A stretch of DNA of 64,000 bases, taken from contig ML769389.1 in the NCBI GenBank assembly GCA_009733575.1, positions 557,930-621,929 on the forward strand, in the 5' to 3' direction. The DNA comes from Gymnopus androsaceus JB14. Taxonomy: Eukaryota; Basidiomycota; Agaricomycetes; Agaricales; Omphalotaceae. The notes beneath the pieces are model-generated. The model was not told the DNA's origin. It made no database searches and saw nothing but the letters and a program-made list of their open reading frames with translations. The first letter of the stretch is position 1, and each line of letters starts with the position of its first letter. The position numbers were made by a program, and so were the translations under genes. Positions 1 to 11,633 of this stretch are shown piece after piece.

Positions 1-2310
1 TGGCTTTATGGTGCAGCAGGCGTGGGTAAATCCGCGGTTGCTCAAACCATATCAGAAGAGTTTTTAGCATCTCATCTAGCCGCTAGCTTCTTTTTTGCAC
101 GCGCCGATCCTTCACGGAACGAGCTATCTTCGTTCTTTATCACCATCTCCTACCAGCTAGCGACATCTTCCGAACTTGGACCGCTCCTTAAATACCCTAT
201 TGATCTTGCTGTTCGTGATAATCCCGGAATCATACATGCTGCTTTGGAACAGCAGTTTCAAGAGCTCATAGTATCTCCCTGCAATTGGTTGACCGTCACT
301 TGCAGGTTGACTGCTGAGCAATGGAAGGATCTTCCTCGGTTGATTGTTATCGATGGGCTCGACGAATGCATCCAAATTGCGTCGCAGGAGCGTCTACTAT
401 CCATTATCCGTAAAGCCAAATCCGCAACTCCACCTTTGCCATTCGAGTTTCTCATTTGTAGCCGACCCGAACCCCGCATCCGGAATGCTTTCAGACATCA
501 GGACTTTCATCCCATCCTAGACTGCACTGATATTGGTGAATCATTCGAGTCTGGGAAGGATATTGCCCATTATCTCAGAGATGAATTTGATAGAATCCGA
601 CAAGAGCATGGGCAAAGCATGGCGCATTTGGCAAAAGACTGGCCTGGCACTGATATTATTCAACAACTAGTGCATAAGGCGTGTGGACAGTTCATCTACG
701 CTGCGACTGTCATCAAGTATGTCGGAGATCACGATGGCTTTCCTATCGAGCGGCTGGAGATCATTCTGAAGATCACCGTCCCCGATGATTTTGACTCGCC
801 GTATCCTGATCTAGATCTTCTGTACATGCAGATTCTCTCTGTTTGCAACCAGAGAGAGCTTCTTCTAGAGGTCATGGCCCATATTCTGAACCCGGCCATA
901 TTTCTTGACAAGCGTTATGAGCAAACGTCTTCTGCGATCATCGAGGGTCTCTTTTTCCTTGTCAAGGGAAAAGTTTGGGCATTATTGTCCCGACTACACT
1001 CGGTCTTGTTTATCCCAGAAAATGACCATGACAACATCACAGTCCGTCATGCATCGTTCTTCGACTTCCTCACTGATCCAAAACGGTCAGGGAGTTATTT
1101 TGTGAACATCAACGAGGAGGTTAGACATGAGCAGGTTCTGTTATGTCTCCTGAAGCGGGTCTCAACTTGCATTATCAACCACTCCAAGGATGATGCTGCA
1201 TTGTGCGTTACTACTCTCTCATAACCTATAAATCTAATGGGCGTCATAATCATTTTACAGTGTAGAATCCGAGTTTGACGACTACGCGTGGAATTCTTGG
1301 GCTGCTCATTTCCAAAAGATCGGAGAGTCGTCCGATAGCAGGATTATTACTGCTATGAATCAGCTTGACCTCTGTGGGCTGTTAAATACCATGTCGCGGC
1401 GCAAAAACATTAGTTTAAAGCTCTATGTTGACATGTTACGAGGATACCTTGATAATTTTGGAATCGTCGCCCAGTGGGCCCATGTTCGTCGGTTCTTTCC
1501 AGTCTATTCCAGAGTCATTTTTCCGCTGATCCTATTTTATAGGCCCTCCGACAGTCTACACATCTACCAATATTTGATACATTGGTTAAACAATATCGAT
1601 CCTTCGAATACGGATTTCGAATCGTGATACCACCCTCCCTTGGCCCCCTTGCTAGTGAAGCACTAATGACGACAATCTCTGTGCTCAAGAATAATCTTTG
1701 CCTGTATAATCAAGGGAACTATAGACTAGAGGTGATACTATGCACTCTCCATCCTCGAGGGAATATAACGGAAGTACGCAAAGTTCTACACTCTCCTTCG
1801 CTACGGTTATCCATTTTACCCTTCAACACGGATCCGTCGCAAGTTGGTTTGGATAGTGTTGTTGCCGACACTGTGATCATAGACTTTCGTAGAATGTCAC
1901 AAGGATATTGGATTACAATGCCTTGGGATTATCTCAAGAAGGTCGAATCTTCCGGATGTGGTTCTTTACGTCCAGAATCACTGGATTAATCATATTTTGG
2001 AAACACGTCCATCAAGCGAGATGTTGCAGGTTGTCCTAGACAATGTGGCTATGTTGCCTTCCAACGAAGATATAAAGAAGGTCCTTGAATGGGTTGAGGT
2101 TTGTACGGGTTCATCTTCTCACTTGGGTGATTACTTATGTGGAGCCTTCTGATATACCAGGGCGCTGACGTTGAGGATAAGGCTACTCGACAGCTTGTCA
2201 AGCGGATTCAGAAGCTACTGAAAGGTGCTAACGTGGATCATTTGAAGGCTGAAGTTCGAGTCAAGGTTAGTTGGATAGATGAAAAATTACGTCGATTGAT
2301 TCGGAAGTAA
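1..2310 (+). CDS. NACHT-domain NLR-like protein, 5'-truncated by window edge, probable frameshift
   Basis: STAND-class P-loop NTPase of the fungal NACHT type, probably an intracellular immune or incompatibility receptor. The window opens inside the gene, just before the Walker A motif (GAAGVGKSA). Walker B is LIVIDGLDEC near base 340, followed by the sensor-like stretch FLICSRPEPRIRNAF. The first visible exon ends at 1202, an intron spans 1203-1260, and later exons run to a stop at 2308-2310. The C-terminal half matches the two minus-strand paralogues at 24470-27124 and 31858-34485 but has no repeat or effector domain I recognise. Compared with the third copy there is one extra base around 1935-1955, which shifts the frame between the exon reading GFRIVIPPS and the part reading VQNHWINHIL. 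It may therefore be a pseudogene, or this may be a sequencing error. Exon borders are inferred by comparison with the paralogues. Confidence 0.8.
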
Positions 2311-2476
2311 GCTGCTAGTACTACCTAATTTGCGTTCAGAAGCAAAGCAAAAATAATACGCTTTGACCCCCGATCACGAGGGCCTTGGCGACTCTTCTAT
2401 AAGATAACGAGACCTACGTACATTTGCAAGCGAAGCCAAATTCAACAAATTTCAGATAGGCTGCTTTGCCATTGCT

Positions 2477-3839
2477 CTAACAAGAAGCCGTGGAAGAACA
2501 AGGTATCGCATCCGCCGATTCTTCCCTCCTCCAAGTCCTAAGCCTGCGACATATACTCAGGTAGGGCATCATCTGCCCCCTGCTCCTCAACCTCTCGACC
2601 CGCTCTAATATCTCCGCGATTCTTCGTTGTAGTGGATTATCATGATCATTATTTTCCAAAAGCTGCCCACTGGCTTCGCGTTGTAGAGATGCCTCTTCTT
2701 GTAAAGCATGTAGAGTATTGCGGGTATTTTGAAGCTCTTCTAAACGCCCTGAGCGGAGTCCTCCTGAATTTGAGTATTCGGAGTGTGATGGAGGTTCCGA
2801 GCGGATGGGGTCTTGCTGTTCTCGTATTTTAGACGTAGGAGCTAGAAAACATTTGTGAGATCTTCAGGGAAGAGAAATGGGGAAATGGACACGTACTTGA
2901 AGCTATTATAGGAGAAAAAGTGGAAGGACTGAGGAAAGGTTGAAAAATCGAGGAGGTACTTCGAAAAGAAAAGATTAGCACATCCTTTCGACTTGGGAGC
3001 GAGACGTAAATTTTGGATTGGGTATGTGATTGTCAGAGTAACTTTGAGGGAGAAGATATCATTAAAGCAAGCCGGATTTATTACTCACTTGGGAGATATA
3101 GATGAATTGTGTTCTTCCAAGTCCCCCAGCCCGTCGGTGCTTGGCCGATAAACATAACAGGAGTCCATGAATCAATAGGGCGGCGAGTCCCCCGACGGCG
3201 CCTCCTACTATCGCTCCAGTATGTGATGAATGCGGCGAGTCCTAATGCGTAGCAGTAGGTACTGGGTTTGAAGTGGATGAGCCTGTTGCCGAACTTGAAG
3301 TCGAAGTTGGAGAGGCAGTTGTGGGATTTGAACTAGAGGGCGAGGTCGATGTTTGTGTACCTGTGGTTACTGCTACGTCAAAAGATGAGCAGGCAGTACT
3401 AAGAAGAAAAATCTCTACTTGTCGCAATCGGTATCATCACAGCCATAGGGCTTCCATTCGTAGTAAACCCCGACCACAATATCATTCACATATTCGCCCT
3501 CTGTCGAGCGGATAAAATGGCATGCAACCGTCACAGTCGCAGTAGCCTGAGGCAGATTGAATCCTGATGCAGAACGACGAGTGTTCAAAGTCGTCGAATG
3601 TTGAGAAGGCCCAAGAGGTAGGTTGTTTGGCCTCCATTGCTTCCAAAGAGACTGGCGCTATAAGAGACTTGGGCAGTATCGAACATGTTGCTTCTCGAAT
3701 TCCCAGATTGTAAGAGATTGGGAGGAGACATTGGCCAGCATAATCTGTAGATACGCATGGATTGTTTTAGGAAATACGGTTGTGGGTATCGTATTGTAAA
3801 TTCGGAAGTTGCTTGAACTACGAGAAAGTCTCTCTGCAT
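2477..3839 (-). CDS. Single-pass membrane protein with Ser/Thr-rich stalk and cytosolic tail
   Basis: Read on the minus strand as several exons. An N-terminal part (start near 3839) reaches the stretch VNDIVVGVYYEWKPYG near 3450. A Ser/Thr/Pro-rich stalk (TSTSPSSSNPTTASPTS, 3245-3370) follows, then a glycine-rich hydrophobic segment around 3120-3240 (GAIVGGAVGGLAALLI), basic residues just after it, and a cytosolic tail with a charged helical stretch (RIAEILERVERLR) ending at 2477. This order, ectodomain then mucin-like stalk then one membrane span then short tail, is common among orphan basidiomycete membrane proteins. No catalytic motif is visible and no function can be assigned. The 5' exon and exact splice sites are uncertain. 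It is divergently transcribed from the neighbouring GGC1 gene, with about 200 bases between the starts. Confidence 0.55.
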
Positions 3840-4038
3840 TTTTCCATCGGTCGGCGAGATGAAGAACTGAACGCGCTGATATCTTATCTTATCACATGGA
3901 CCCGGGTCTAGATCTCAGGGCCGGGCAAGCTGATCGCGAATAAAATTTTAGCTCTTAGACGCGCTACAGCAGGTCCAACGCTACAAAAACAGCTTTGCAG
4001 ACGTTCCTTTACACCTTTAATCCTTCGTCTTTACCACC

Positions 4039-5278
4039 ATGTCCCCTCCAACTGGAAAAAGCAAAGACTCTGGTACTGCTCGTGTTCTCGGGTCAGGAAC
4101 TTCTGGTTAGTTCTCAAAACCCGATTTTGTTCTTTCTAACTCGGAATAGGTATCGCTGAGCTGTTAATCTTCCATCCTGTGGACACTGTCGCTAAAAGGC
4201 TGATGAGTAACAAGGCCAAAGTACGTGCATAAACACTGAAATTTCTTCTCGTATTTAACCAACTTTTCCTGTGCAAAATTAGGTATCGATGTCTACTTTG
4301 AGCCCCATTCTCTTTCGTGATTACGCTACAGCTTCTGTAGGAAGGAAATTCTTCTCCCTTTTCCCTGGTCTCGGATATGCCGCTGGATACAAAGTTGCGC
4401 AGCGGGTATACAAGTTTGGTGGACAACCGTACTTTAACGACTTGATCAACCTGCACTTCAAAGACCAGTTCACGAGTGCATTCGGAGAGCGCAAGGGAAA
4501 GCTTGTCATGCAAGCAGCAGCTGGAAGGTATGTCAATGCAAGAACATGCACATTCCAAAACTCAATGGCGTAATTCCCTCCTTCATTCCACAGTTTAACC
4601 GGTATTGGTGAAGTCGTACGTGCTATCGTGTGCTTTTCGCGTGTATCAGAGCTAAGATTAGTTGTTAGGTCCTACTTCCTCTCGACGTCCTCAAAATCAA
4701 GCGTCAAGTGAACCCCGAAGCCTTCCGAGGCCGTGGTATCATTCGGATTATTGCTGAGGAAAACACTGCTCTGTACCGCGGTTGGGGATGGACAATGGCG
4801 CGGAATGCTCCAGGAAGTTTTGCAGTGCGTAATGCTTCTTGTACAGCATACAGGGTTCTGATCTAATCCTGTATTCGACAGCTTTTCGGTGCATCTGCTG
4901 TAACAAAAGACTACGTTCTCGGAGTAACGGATTACTCCCAAGCAACTTGGACCCAAAACTTTGTCGCTTCCATCGCTGGTGCTGTCGCATCCATCACCGT
5001 CGCTGCTCCTCTGGATACCGTCAAGACGCGTATTCAGAACGCCAATTTCGAGAATAAGGTACCTGGTTCGGTCGTCATCAGGGATCTGATTAAGAACGAG
5101 GGTATGACTGCGTTCTTTAAAGGATTAACTCCCAAGGTACGTAGGAGAAATGGCGCCGTTATTGCTTTACTAAAAACGCATCTCTCTTTGCCTGCAGATT
5201 ATCGTCGTCGGACCGAAACTTGTATTCAGTTATACACTGGCACAGTCCTTGATTCCTCTATTCGGCCGCTACGTATAG
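4039..5278 (+). CDS. GGC1: Mitochondrial GTP/GDP carrier (SLC25 family)
   Basis: Inner-membrane carrier that exchanges GTP for GDP across the mitochondrial membrane. In yeast GGC1 this supports matrix GTP supply and iron homeostasis. Seven exons can be joined without a break: 4039-4105, 4150-4220, about 4284-4527, 4594-4615, 4669-4824, 4882-5136 and 5198-5278. The three mitochondrial carrier signatures are visible as HPVDTVAKRL, LPLDVLKIKR and APLDTVKTRI. The flanking stretches LFPGLGYAAGYK, GWGWTMARNAPGSFA and GLTPKIIVVGPKLVFS are characteristic of the GGC1 branch and not of other carriers. Length, about 300 residues, is normal. All introns begin GT and end AG. This is the only intact copy here; four decayed copies lie at 9840, 28572, 35876 and 48036. 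Confidence 0.93.
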
Positions 5279-5929
5279 AGTGTGATGTTCCTCGACGTCA
5301 CTCTCTCCCTTCCCTTCGCGCTCTCGCTCCCTCATTGTAGCTATAAACAGGCCGCGTCTTCCGATGATGATCATGAACGAACCCCCTTCCTACCTACCAT
5401 CGCACCTCCACTTACTGGCTGAAGGTGCCTCTACAAACCACAAAAGTAATGGGACTACCGTCGACGACTACCACTCACTGCTTTATTTAGTTACTTCACT
5501 AGATGCGCTATCTACCCCTGCTGCTGCTATCTTAAACTAATTTCTGTTATACTGTATACCAGATCCTTCAAATTCGTGTATTGGTTACGATATTTTATGA
5601 ATCAGAACACGCCTCCCTGCTCATGATCATTTGCTCACGCGTTGCGCAATTGCTCAATAACTCACTGGTATCAGTAAAGCTCGGGCCATTGCGATTTCGA
5701 TCTTCATTCAGACGCCTGGCTTCAAGCGTCCTCATGTGATAAGGCCATTCGATTTGATAAATCGGATCCTTGGCCTCTAATATAATGCAATCCTTTTAAA
5801 CATTTATTTTCGTTATTCCCCCGTTTTTTTCAACAGTCCGAGATGAGGATGGCAATCCTTATAAGTCCTGTGCAATGGTACGAGGTCGAAAAAGATGAAT
5901 AATGCAATATTGTACCGTTTATAATATAA
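5279..5929. other. Intergenic, GGC1 3' flank; source of the repeated 3' flanks
   Basis: No gene seen. The stretch from 5360 to about 5650 recurs downstream of every decayed GGC1 copy (near 10500, 29450 with continuation near 30740, 36760 and 48960), so the duplicated unit included this 3' flank. Confidence 0.6.
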
Positions 5930-6110
5930 TTAAAAACAACAAAGCTTCTCCATCCAGCGACGCTTGACCTTACTCTCAGACTGACTGGACGGCCTCAATG
6001 CTCTTTGTAAACTTCTCCACAATCGAGCCAGCTTGGCTTTTTTCTGAGATGGGCGCTCATCGACACTCCCAGACTGAGACCCACCGCTGGCGACTCGGGG
6101 GCGATGGAAA
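5930..6110 (-). pseudogene. Possible relic of a NACHT gene 3' end
   Basis: Read on the minus strand this stretch encodes a Ser/Arg/Lys-rich tail (GSQSGSVDERPSQKKAKLAR) that resembles an alternate-frame tail just beyond the ends of the NACHT genes at 24470 and 31858 (GSRSGRSAESEAVNERTS). No other part of a NACHT gene is next to it. It may be a leftover of a further NACHT duplication between GGC1 and the monooxygenase gene. The similarity is short, so the call is tentative. Confidence 0.35.
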
Positions 6111-6200
6111 TAGTCTGTACGCCTAACGGCTACTATTAACCCAGAGTAAATATCTGCACAGCTCGTATTTCTTTACAGTTTATTGACAGTCTACTAGATA

Positions 6201-7761
6201 CTATATTTCACTCTGACCTTCAAAAGGTCCAGATCGCACCTGAGCAAGATTCTTCAGGCCCAACGCTGGATCTTCCCAAGTCTTCCTTATAGTCTCGTTT
6301 CGAGATATACATGCATCCGTTCCACTGACTACTCTGGTTTCACCCATTCGACGCGCTTCCTTCACAAGCAAAGACGTACGCGATAGTCTTATGTTCTCGT
6401 ATTCCTTGAACGCGTTCACGAGAGTTTGAGTGGCAGGATCTTGTGCCAAAGGGTTGTACTGCACAAGGACTCGCACGAGATGATAGATGTCCTCCAAAGC
6501 TTGGTTCGCGCCTAGATAGTGTGAGATTCATCAGTATATGGTATACTGCCCGAATATAGAGCATACCTTGTCCGAGATGCTGTAGAGTTCAGGTCGATCT
6601 TATATCTTTACAAATGATAAAAATGAAAAACTTACGGGACTTGTGGGATGAGCTGCATCTCCGAGAAGAACCACTCTATCCTTATACCACGTCGCGAGCT
6701 CCGGTCGATCGTACAAGCCATACTTAGCTAGATCAGCAACATGCCTTGCTATATGCTTTTTACACGAACACACCTTGATTATTTTCTGTGCGGTCTTCAC
6801 CAATTCACCAGCGCCGAAGCCCCATTCAGAAACAGGATCTTTTTTCAATTCTGCAAGCATGGTATCATCGACTGCACGCCAAGTCTCTTTGGTTTCTGCT
6901 TCGCGCCTGGTTACACTGTATTTGAAAAAATCAGCCAGCATTCACGGTAGGTAGAATTGTATCCACTCACGCCCAGGAATACTGGTCGGGTCCAATTTGA
7001 TAAGCAATCATATGAGCATTTTCGCCAAAACAGCTGATCATGGAACCATTGTCATGGAAAGAATTTGGTCGAGGACTGAATCCCCCCATCTATACTCGCA
7101 GATCAACAAAAATTCAGCGCAAGTCAATGATAAGTCCTACCTGGGTCAAACCGGTAAATGAAGCCTGTTCTTTTCCAAAAAGATTAACACGCGTGTTACT
7201 ATGGATGCCATCGCAGCCAACGACAAAACTAGCTGTATCAGTTGTACCGTTTTCGAATGTGACTTGAACGGAATCCGATCGTTGCTGGACATCAACGACA
7301 TCGTGTTCCCAATGAATTTCCACCCCTGCTTTGAGTGCCGTTTCTGCAAGAACGCGTAGGAAATCGTGTCTCCGTATTCCCATCCCGATACTATTAACTG
7401 TATTTGCAGCGACCCCCGACACATCCAAAGGTGTTTCGAGGACATGTTCTCCAAGTACAGCTTCGTGGCCAGCTACCGTCGAAAAATAGGCTAGGCGATC
7501 TTCAACATGTCCTGGAAGCTGTTCCAATAGACCTGGAATAAGGCCAAGGACTCGGAGGCCGTTGGATTGAAGCCTAGAATTGGAGAATGAGTTGTCGGTT
7601 TGGCAGAATAATCAATGAAACTACATGAGAGATAGCCCGCCATCCGATCCCGCTTTGATTCGCTCATATATTACAGGTAGGTAGCCTTTAGATTTGAGAA
7701 TTGTCGCTAGCACTGGGCCCGCAACACCACAACCGACGATGATGACTTTTGTTGGTACCAT
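6201..7761 (-). CDS. FAD-dependent monooxygenase (salicylate hydroxylase/UbiH-like)
   Basis: Class A flavoprotein monooxygenase that would use NAD(P)H and oxygen to hydroxylate an aromatic or polyketide-like substrate; the substrate cannot be read from sequence. The start at 7761 is chosen because MVPTKVIIVGCGVAG puts the FAD-binding GxGxxG motif at residue 9, as usual. The DG motif (VVGCDGIHSNTR) follows near residue 165, and the second FAD motif (VVLLGDAAHPTSP) lies near 6650. An acidic-residue-rich helix (QALEDIYHLVRVL) follows at the expected distance. Introns interrupt the gene near 7560-7620, 7090-7140, 6915-6970, 6730-6770, 6600-6650 and 6510-6560. The stop is at 6201 after GPFEGQSEI. 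Length, about 430 residues, fits the family. It stands alone with no secondary-metabolite partner genes in view. Confidence 0.85.
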
Positions 7762-8461
7762 TTCACTGTTGCTGCTTGAAATCAGGTTTGCAATGCAAGC
7801 TATTCTTGAGAACCATCGCAATTTATAACCATCGAAAATCAACTCACGCCTCCCGCACTCGCCGTGGCTGCTTTGTAAACAGTAATCCAACACTGGAATC
7901 CATTTCCGCGTGTCTTGGTACTTAGTCTTACCTGTACGCACGTAATAAAAGAGCCCAAAAAAAACACTTGCCTACATTCAAATTCGGATTTCAAAAAATA
8001 TTTCCGCCACCAGCAGAAGGATGTATTGGAACCCTTGATGAACTGAAACCAGGGCCCATGATTCGCGAAGAACAACGTCGTAGAATTATCTGGAAATGAA
8101 CGTCCCCAACCTGTAAGCAGTGGGCAATAGATTAACGGGGGTTCGCATGTAGATACAAAGGGTAGGAGCCGAGGGCAACGTTAACCATTGCCAATTGCTT
8201 ATGGGATTTCTCAATGGTAAGGAATACGAGGTTCCAAAACCCCTAGGCTCTTTCAACGCTGGAGGTCGAGTACCATGATACATAGGAGTAACAATATTCT
8301 TGGAGGAAGGGTGTCCAGCGTGAACATCCCGCTTTTGCCGTGTACGACGATATTTCTCGAAAACTAGTGAGATGTTTGGATCCTGGGTTGACCGAGCCGT
8401 GACCTCCGACCATGAACAGAGGTATTTAGCTCTGGCAATGTCCGTAGCAAGCCTGGCAGAT
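7762..8461. other. No confident gene
   Basis: Only short open stretches are present. One plus-strand stretch near 8060-8090 (EEQRRRIIW) resembles the RRxxW signature of fungal-specific transcription factor domains, but no surrounding domain can be read. Confidence 0.3.
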
Positions 8462-8827
8462 TCAAGTCAGATACCGACCTGCACGAGTGTGGGGCGGCAG
8501 ACAGATTGGACAGATCGCTTTCGAGTTTAGCTCGATAAGCCAACCTGTAGAGTGCGCCAACGATTCTGCGCCTCGATACAATTGTTCAATGTTTTGACTG
8601 GTGCCGCAGGATATCGTATTTTCCTCCTCGCAATTGATTCCGGTCATTGAATCCCGAAGATCTATTTGGTTGGTGATGATGGATGACCTCTCTTCAAAAT
8701 CGGTCGCAATAACAGCGACCGCTGTCCTTCCATGCCATATCTCGGTACCGGTCCCATTTAATGTGTTCTCTTCCTCAAATTTTCCCATCTCCGCTGCCAA
8801 AGTTTCCAACTTTTCTTTGCTCAGCAA
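8462..8827 (-). CDS. Hypothetical 121-residue ORF
   Basis: An uninterrupted ORF starting MLSKEKLETLAAEMGKF. It contains a helical, Glu/Lys-rich N-terminus and two cysteines near the end (ICPICLPPH) that could be half of a zinc site. No family is recognised and there is no splice or promoter evidence. It may be a fragment of a larger or dead gene. Confidence 0.25.
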   Translation of the reverse strand: MLSKEKLETLAAEMGKFEEENTLNGTGTEIWHGRTAVAVIATDFEERSSIITNQIDLRDSMTGINCEEENTISCGTSQNIEQLYRGAESLAHSTGWLIELNSKAICPICLPPHTRAGRYLT

Positions 8828-8846
8828 CGTGATATAGCTTCATCCC

Positions 8847-9176
8847 TCAGGGAGGTGCGCATTGTCGAGACGCGTCCACAGAAACCGGCGGGGCCGAGCC
8901 AGCATACATTGTTGGCTGAAAAGAAAGCGAGCGGAAAGTGGATGACAACGAAGAAGGAGTCTTGAGAGGAAATAGCTTGTAAAACCACAGAGATAGAGTC
9001 GTAATTCGGACAACTAAAAAAGTCGGAAGCAAGATGTGATAGCCGCTCATGAGCGCGCTTGTTCGCTTCTTCCTCATCGATACAGCTTCGCTTGAACTCC
9101 TCAGCCCAGGCAGTGCTGCCAATGTCTCCTCTTCTGTGTTCAATGGCCTAACTCGTTTAGACCCCGTCAAACTCAC
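8847..9176 (-). CDS. Hypothetical ORF containing MSGYHILLPTF
   Basis: The ORF has an internal methionine at about 9053 starting MSGYHILLPTFLVV. The same short start (MSAYHILLLLTF and MSAYRVLLPSF) occurs at 27892 and 35133, each time upstream of a decayed GGC1 copy. After this hydrophobic start the three sequences diverge. It may be the first exon, with a signal peptide, of a duplicated small gene. No function is assignable. Confidence 0.3.
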   Translation of the reverse strand: MSLTGSKRVRPLNTEEETLAALPGLRSSSEAVSMRKKRTSALMSGYHILLPTFLVVRITTLSLWFYKLFPLKTPSSLSSTFRSLSFQPTMYAGSAPPVSVDASRQCAPP

Positions 9177-9480
9177 CCAGTTTTACATTCGAGAACGCGA
9201 CCGTCGCTTCCCAGCATTACCGCATTTATGGGTACGCTCGGATGGGTCTGTCCCTACTCGATCCTGGTTCATCCGAAGGCTCCGCGCCCACTTTACAGAC
9301 AATGTCGCTGGTCATTCTCTCCGTTCCGGGGGAGCAACATGGTTGGCTTCCTTAGGTGTTCTAGTTGAGCTCATTCAAGCTATTGGTCGGTGGGCATCGG
9401 AATCATTCAAAATCTACATCAGAACGCATCCCGTTCTTCTCACCGCCCTACTATTCCCACAGCAACCAGCCACTGCCTGA
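9049..9480 (+). pseudogene. Tyrosine recombinase C-terminal fragment (DIRS/Crypton-like)
   Basis: Residues from about 9180 on match the catalytic C-terminus of the tyrosine recombinases scattered through Agaricomycete genomes. The H-x-x-R box is visible as GHSLRSGGATWLASLG, followed by IQAIGRW and the tyrosine region FKIYIRTHPVLL. The N-terminal catalytic arginine region and any reverse transcriptase are missing, so this is a fragment of a DIRS-like or Crypton-like element. The first 40 residues or so of the ORF belong to the duplicated flank, not to the recombinase. Confidence 0.65.
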
Positions 9481-9839
9481 TCTCGCTCCTCCTCATCATC
9501 ATCCTTCATCACTATAGCCTTCTACCTATTCCGTCGCTCAAATCCAGTTCATTACAGGGTGTAGCCGCTGTTTCAGGGCTGCACCCGTGTCCTCCTAAAC
9601 CTTGCACGTTTATCCCAGGAGCAGCGACGAAAACGACGCCTCTGTTGATTAGCGTCATCCAATGACATAAACCAACTTTCGGTCTTGTGAAGATTTTTCC
9701 GCACTTTACCTGGGTTGATTCACTAGAGACAATACGTTTAAGGTTCATTCTAAGAATGTCACCCCGAGTCGCTGGGAAGTTGATAAGGAAACCCAGAGTT
9801 AGCTTGGTTCTCCATCTTACGAGGGACCCGATACTTAGG

Positions 9840-10420
9840 TTAGATGTCCTCAAAATCAAGCGTCAAATAAACCCCGAAGTCTTCCGAGGCCGGTGTATCG
9901 TCGACGACTCTGTAATGTGGCTGGAGATGGACGATGGCGCGGAATGCTCCAGGAAGTTTCGCAGTGCGTAATCCTTCTCCTGCAGCATACATACCGCATT
10001 CTGATCTAATCCTGTATTCGACAGCTTTTCGGTGCATCTGCTGTATCAAAAGACTACGTTCTCGGAGTAACGGATTTACTCCCAAGCTACCTGGACCCAA
10101 AACTTTATCGCTTCAATCGTGGGTGCTGTGGCATCCATCACCGTCGCTGCTCCTCTGGATACCGTCAAGACGCGTCTTCAGAACGCCAATTTCGAGAACA
10201 AGGTGCCTGGTTCGGTCGTCATTAGGGATCTGATTAAGAACGGGGGTATGACTGCATTGTTTGAAGGATTAACTCCCAAGGTACGTAGGAGAAATGGCGC
10301 CGTTATTGCTTTACCAAAAACATATCTCTTTGCCTGCAGATTATCGTCGTCGGACCGAAGCTTGTGTCCAGTTACACGCTGGCACAGTCCTTGATTCCTT
10401 TATTCGGCCGCTACGTATAG
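9840..10420 (+). pseudogene. Decayed GGC1 copy (exons 5-7 only)
   Basis: Matches intact GGC1 from LDVLKIKRQ in exon 5 through the terminal codon, including the introns. The first four exons are absent. Exon 5 has an internal deletion and rearrangement (9890-9935), and exon 6 carries an extra T in the stretch after GVTD near 10076, which shifts the frame. The 3' flank is also duplicated. It cannot encode a carrier: two of the three repeat modules are lost or broken. Confidence 0.85.
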
Positions 10421-11571
10421 AGTGTGATGTTCCTCGACGTCACTTTCTCCCTTCCCATCGCGCTCTCGCAACTGTAATCCTATAACAGGATCACAGCCGC
10501 GTCTTCCGATGATGATAATGAACGAACCACCTTCCTACCTACCATCGCACCTCCACTTACCCAGTGGCCGAAGGTGCTTCCACAAACCACAAAAGTATTG
10601 GGACTGCCGTCGACGACTACTACTCACTGCTTTATGTGATTACCTCACTAGATGCGCTATCTATCTCCGCAGCTGCTATCTTAAACTACTTTCTTTTATA
10701 CTGTATACGGTACTCATCCAGATCTTTCGATCGTGTATTGGTTACGATGTCGACTTTTGAATCAGAAAACGCCTCCCTGCTCATGATGATTTGCTGCTCC
10801 TGAGTTATGCATTGGTTGCATAGTTCTTGGTCGACCATGATTGTTATTCCATTCAGACAGGATCCCAAAAGCGTTTGACCAAGGATGAGTCTGTCGCTTG
10901 GCAAATTGCAGATGTCGTTGGACCCAAGGTTGTGTTCAAGCTTGCCAGTGTCCACTTCGTAAGTAGCATTCACGGTCACCTCATACCCAGAAGAGGCCTC
11001 CACAACACAATGGGACTAGTCTCAATGAGAAGAATCATGGCTACTAAATCATATAATCCGCTACGCTATATTTCTGTCTATTGCTTCAAGTAAATCAGAT
11101 TCTTTGTAGGCTGTCTTTGGTTATATTTTCTGTGGCAGGCTCCGGCAGGCTCTGGCCGACACTGGAAGCGCTGGGAAATTTCGGCATCGCTTTGGGAAAT
11201 AATATCCGAAATACGGCTCATGCGGTGCAGAAGAGGGAGGATGCGGTTGTGTGTGTGTTGGCTCGTGGACGCGACCGGTTCTTTTCATCTGCTATTTAGA
11301 TTTTGATGAGAGATAGTAGTAGTGCAGATTGATACATATCCAAGTTGCCTGCGGGATGTAGGATGTATTTGTTCCTTCAATACTTTACTATCGGATTCAG
11401 TTCCTTATACCTGTAATCAATCGGAATCGTATCGAGCCGTATTGCCCGTTGTCAAATGTGCAAAGAGGGAGGAGATCATTCTGGTTCGAAGTTCGTGCCA
11501 TTATACGGTACTCGGAATCGCACGTATAGATTTTAGATCATGTGGACATCAGATGGTTCCTGAGCTTCAGG
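10421..11571. other. Intergenic: duplicated GGC1 3' flank, then unremarkable sequence
   Basis: 10480-10810 repeats the GGC1 3' flank. From 10811 to 11571 only short, unsupported ORFs are present. I see no RNA gene or mobile element in it. Confidence 0.5.
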
Positions 11572-11580
11572 TATATAAAG
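11572..11580 (+). promoter_or_regulatory. TATA box of the NB-ARC/TPR gene
   Basis: TATATAAAG lies 54 bases before the proposed start codon at 11634, a plausible spacing for a short leader. It supports the choice of the small first exon. Confidence 0.5.
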
Positions 11581-11633
11581 GTGCCAATTTTAGTTCCATA
11601 TCATTTCACGCCCACTCGATCTCCGGTTCTGAA

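Noticed and set aside
8060..8460. Fungal-specific transcription factor fragment
   Set aside because: Only a short RRRIIW-like stretch is seen, with no Zn2Cys6 cluster or further domain text.
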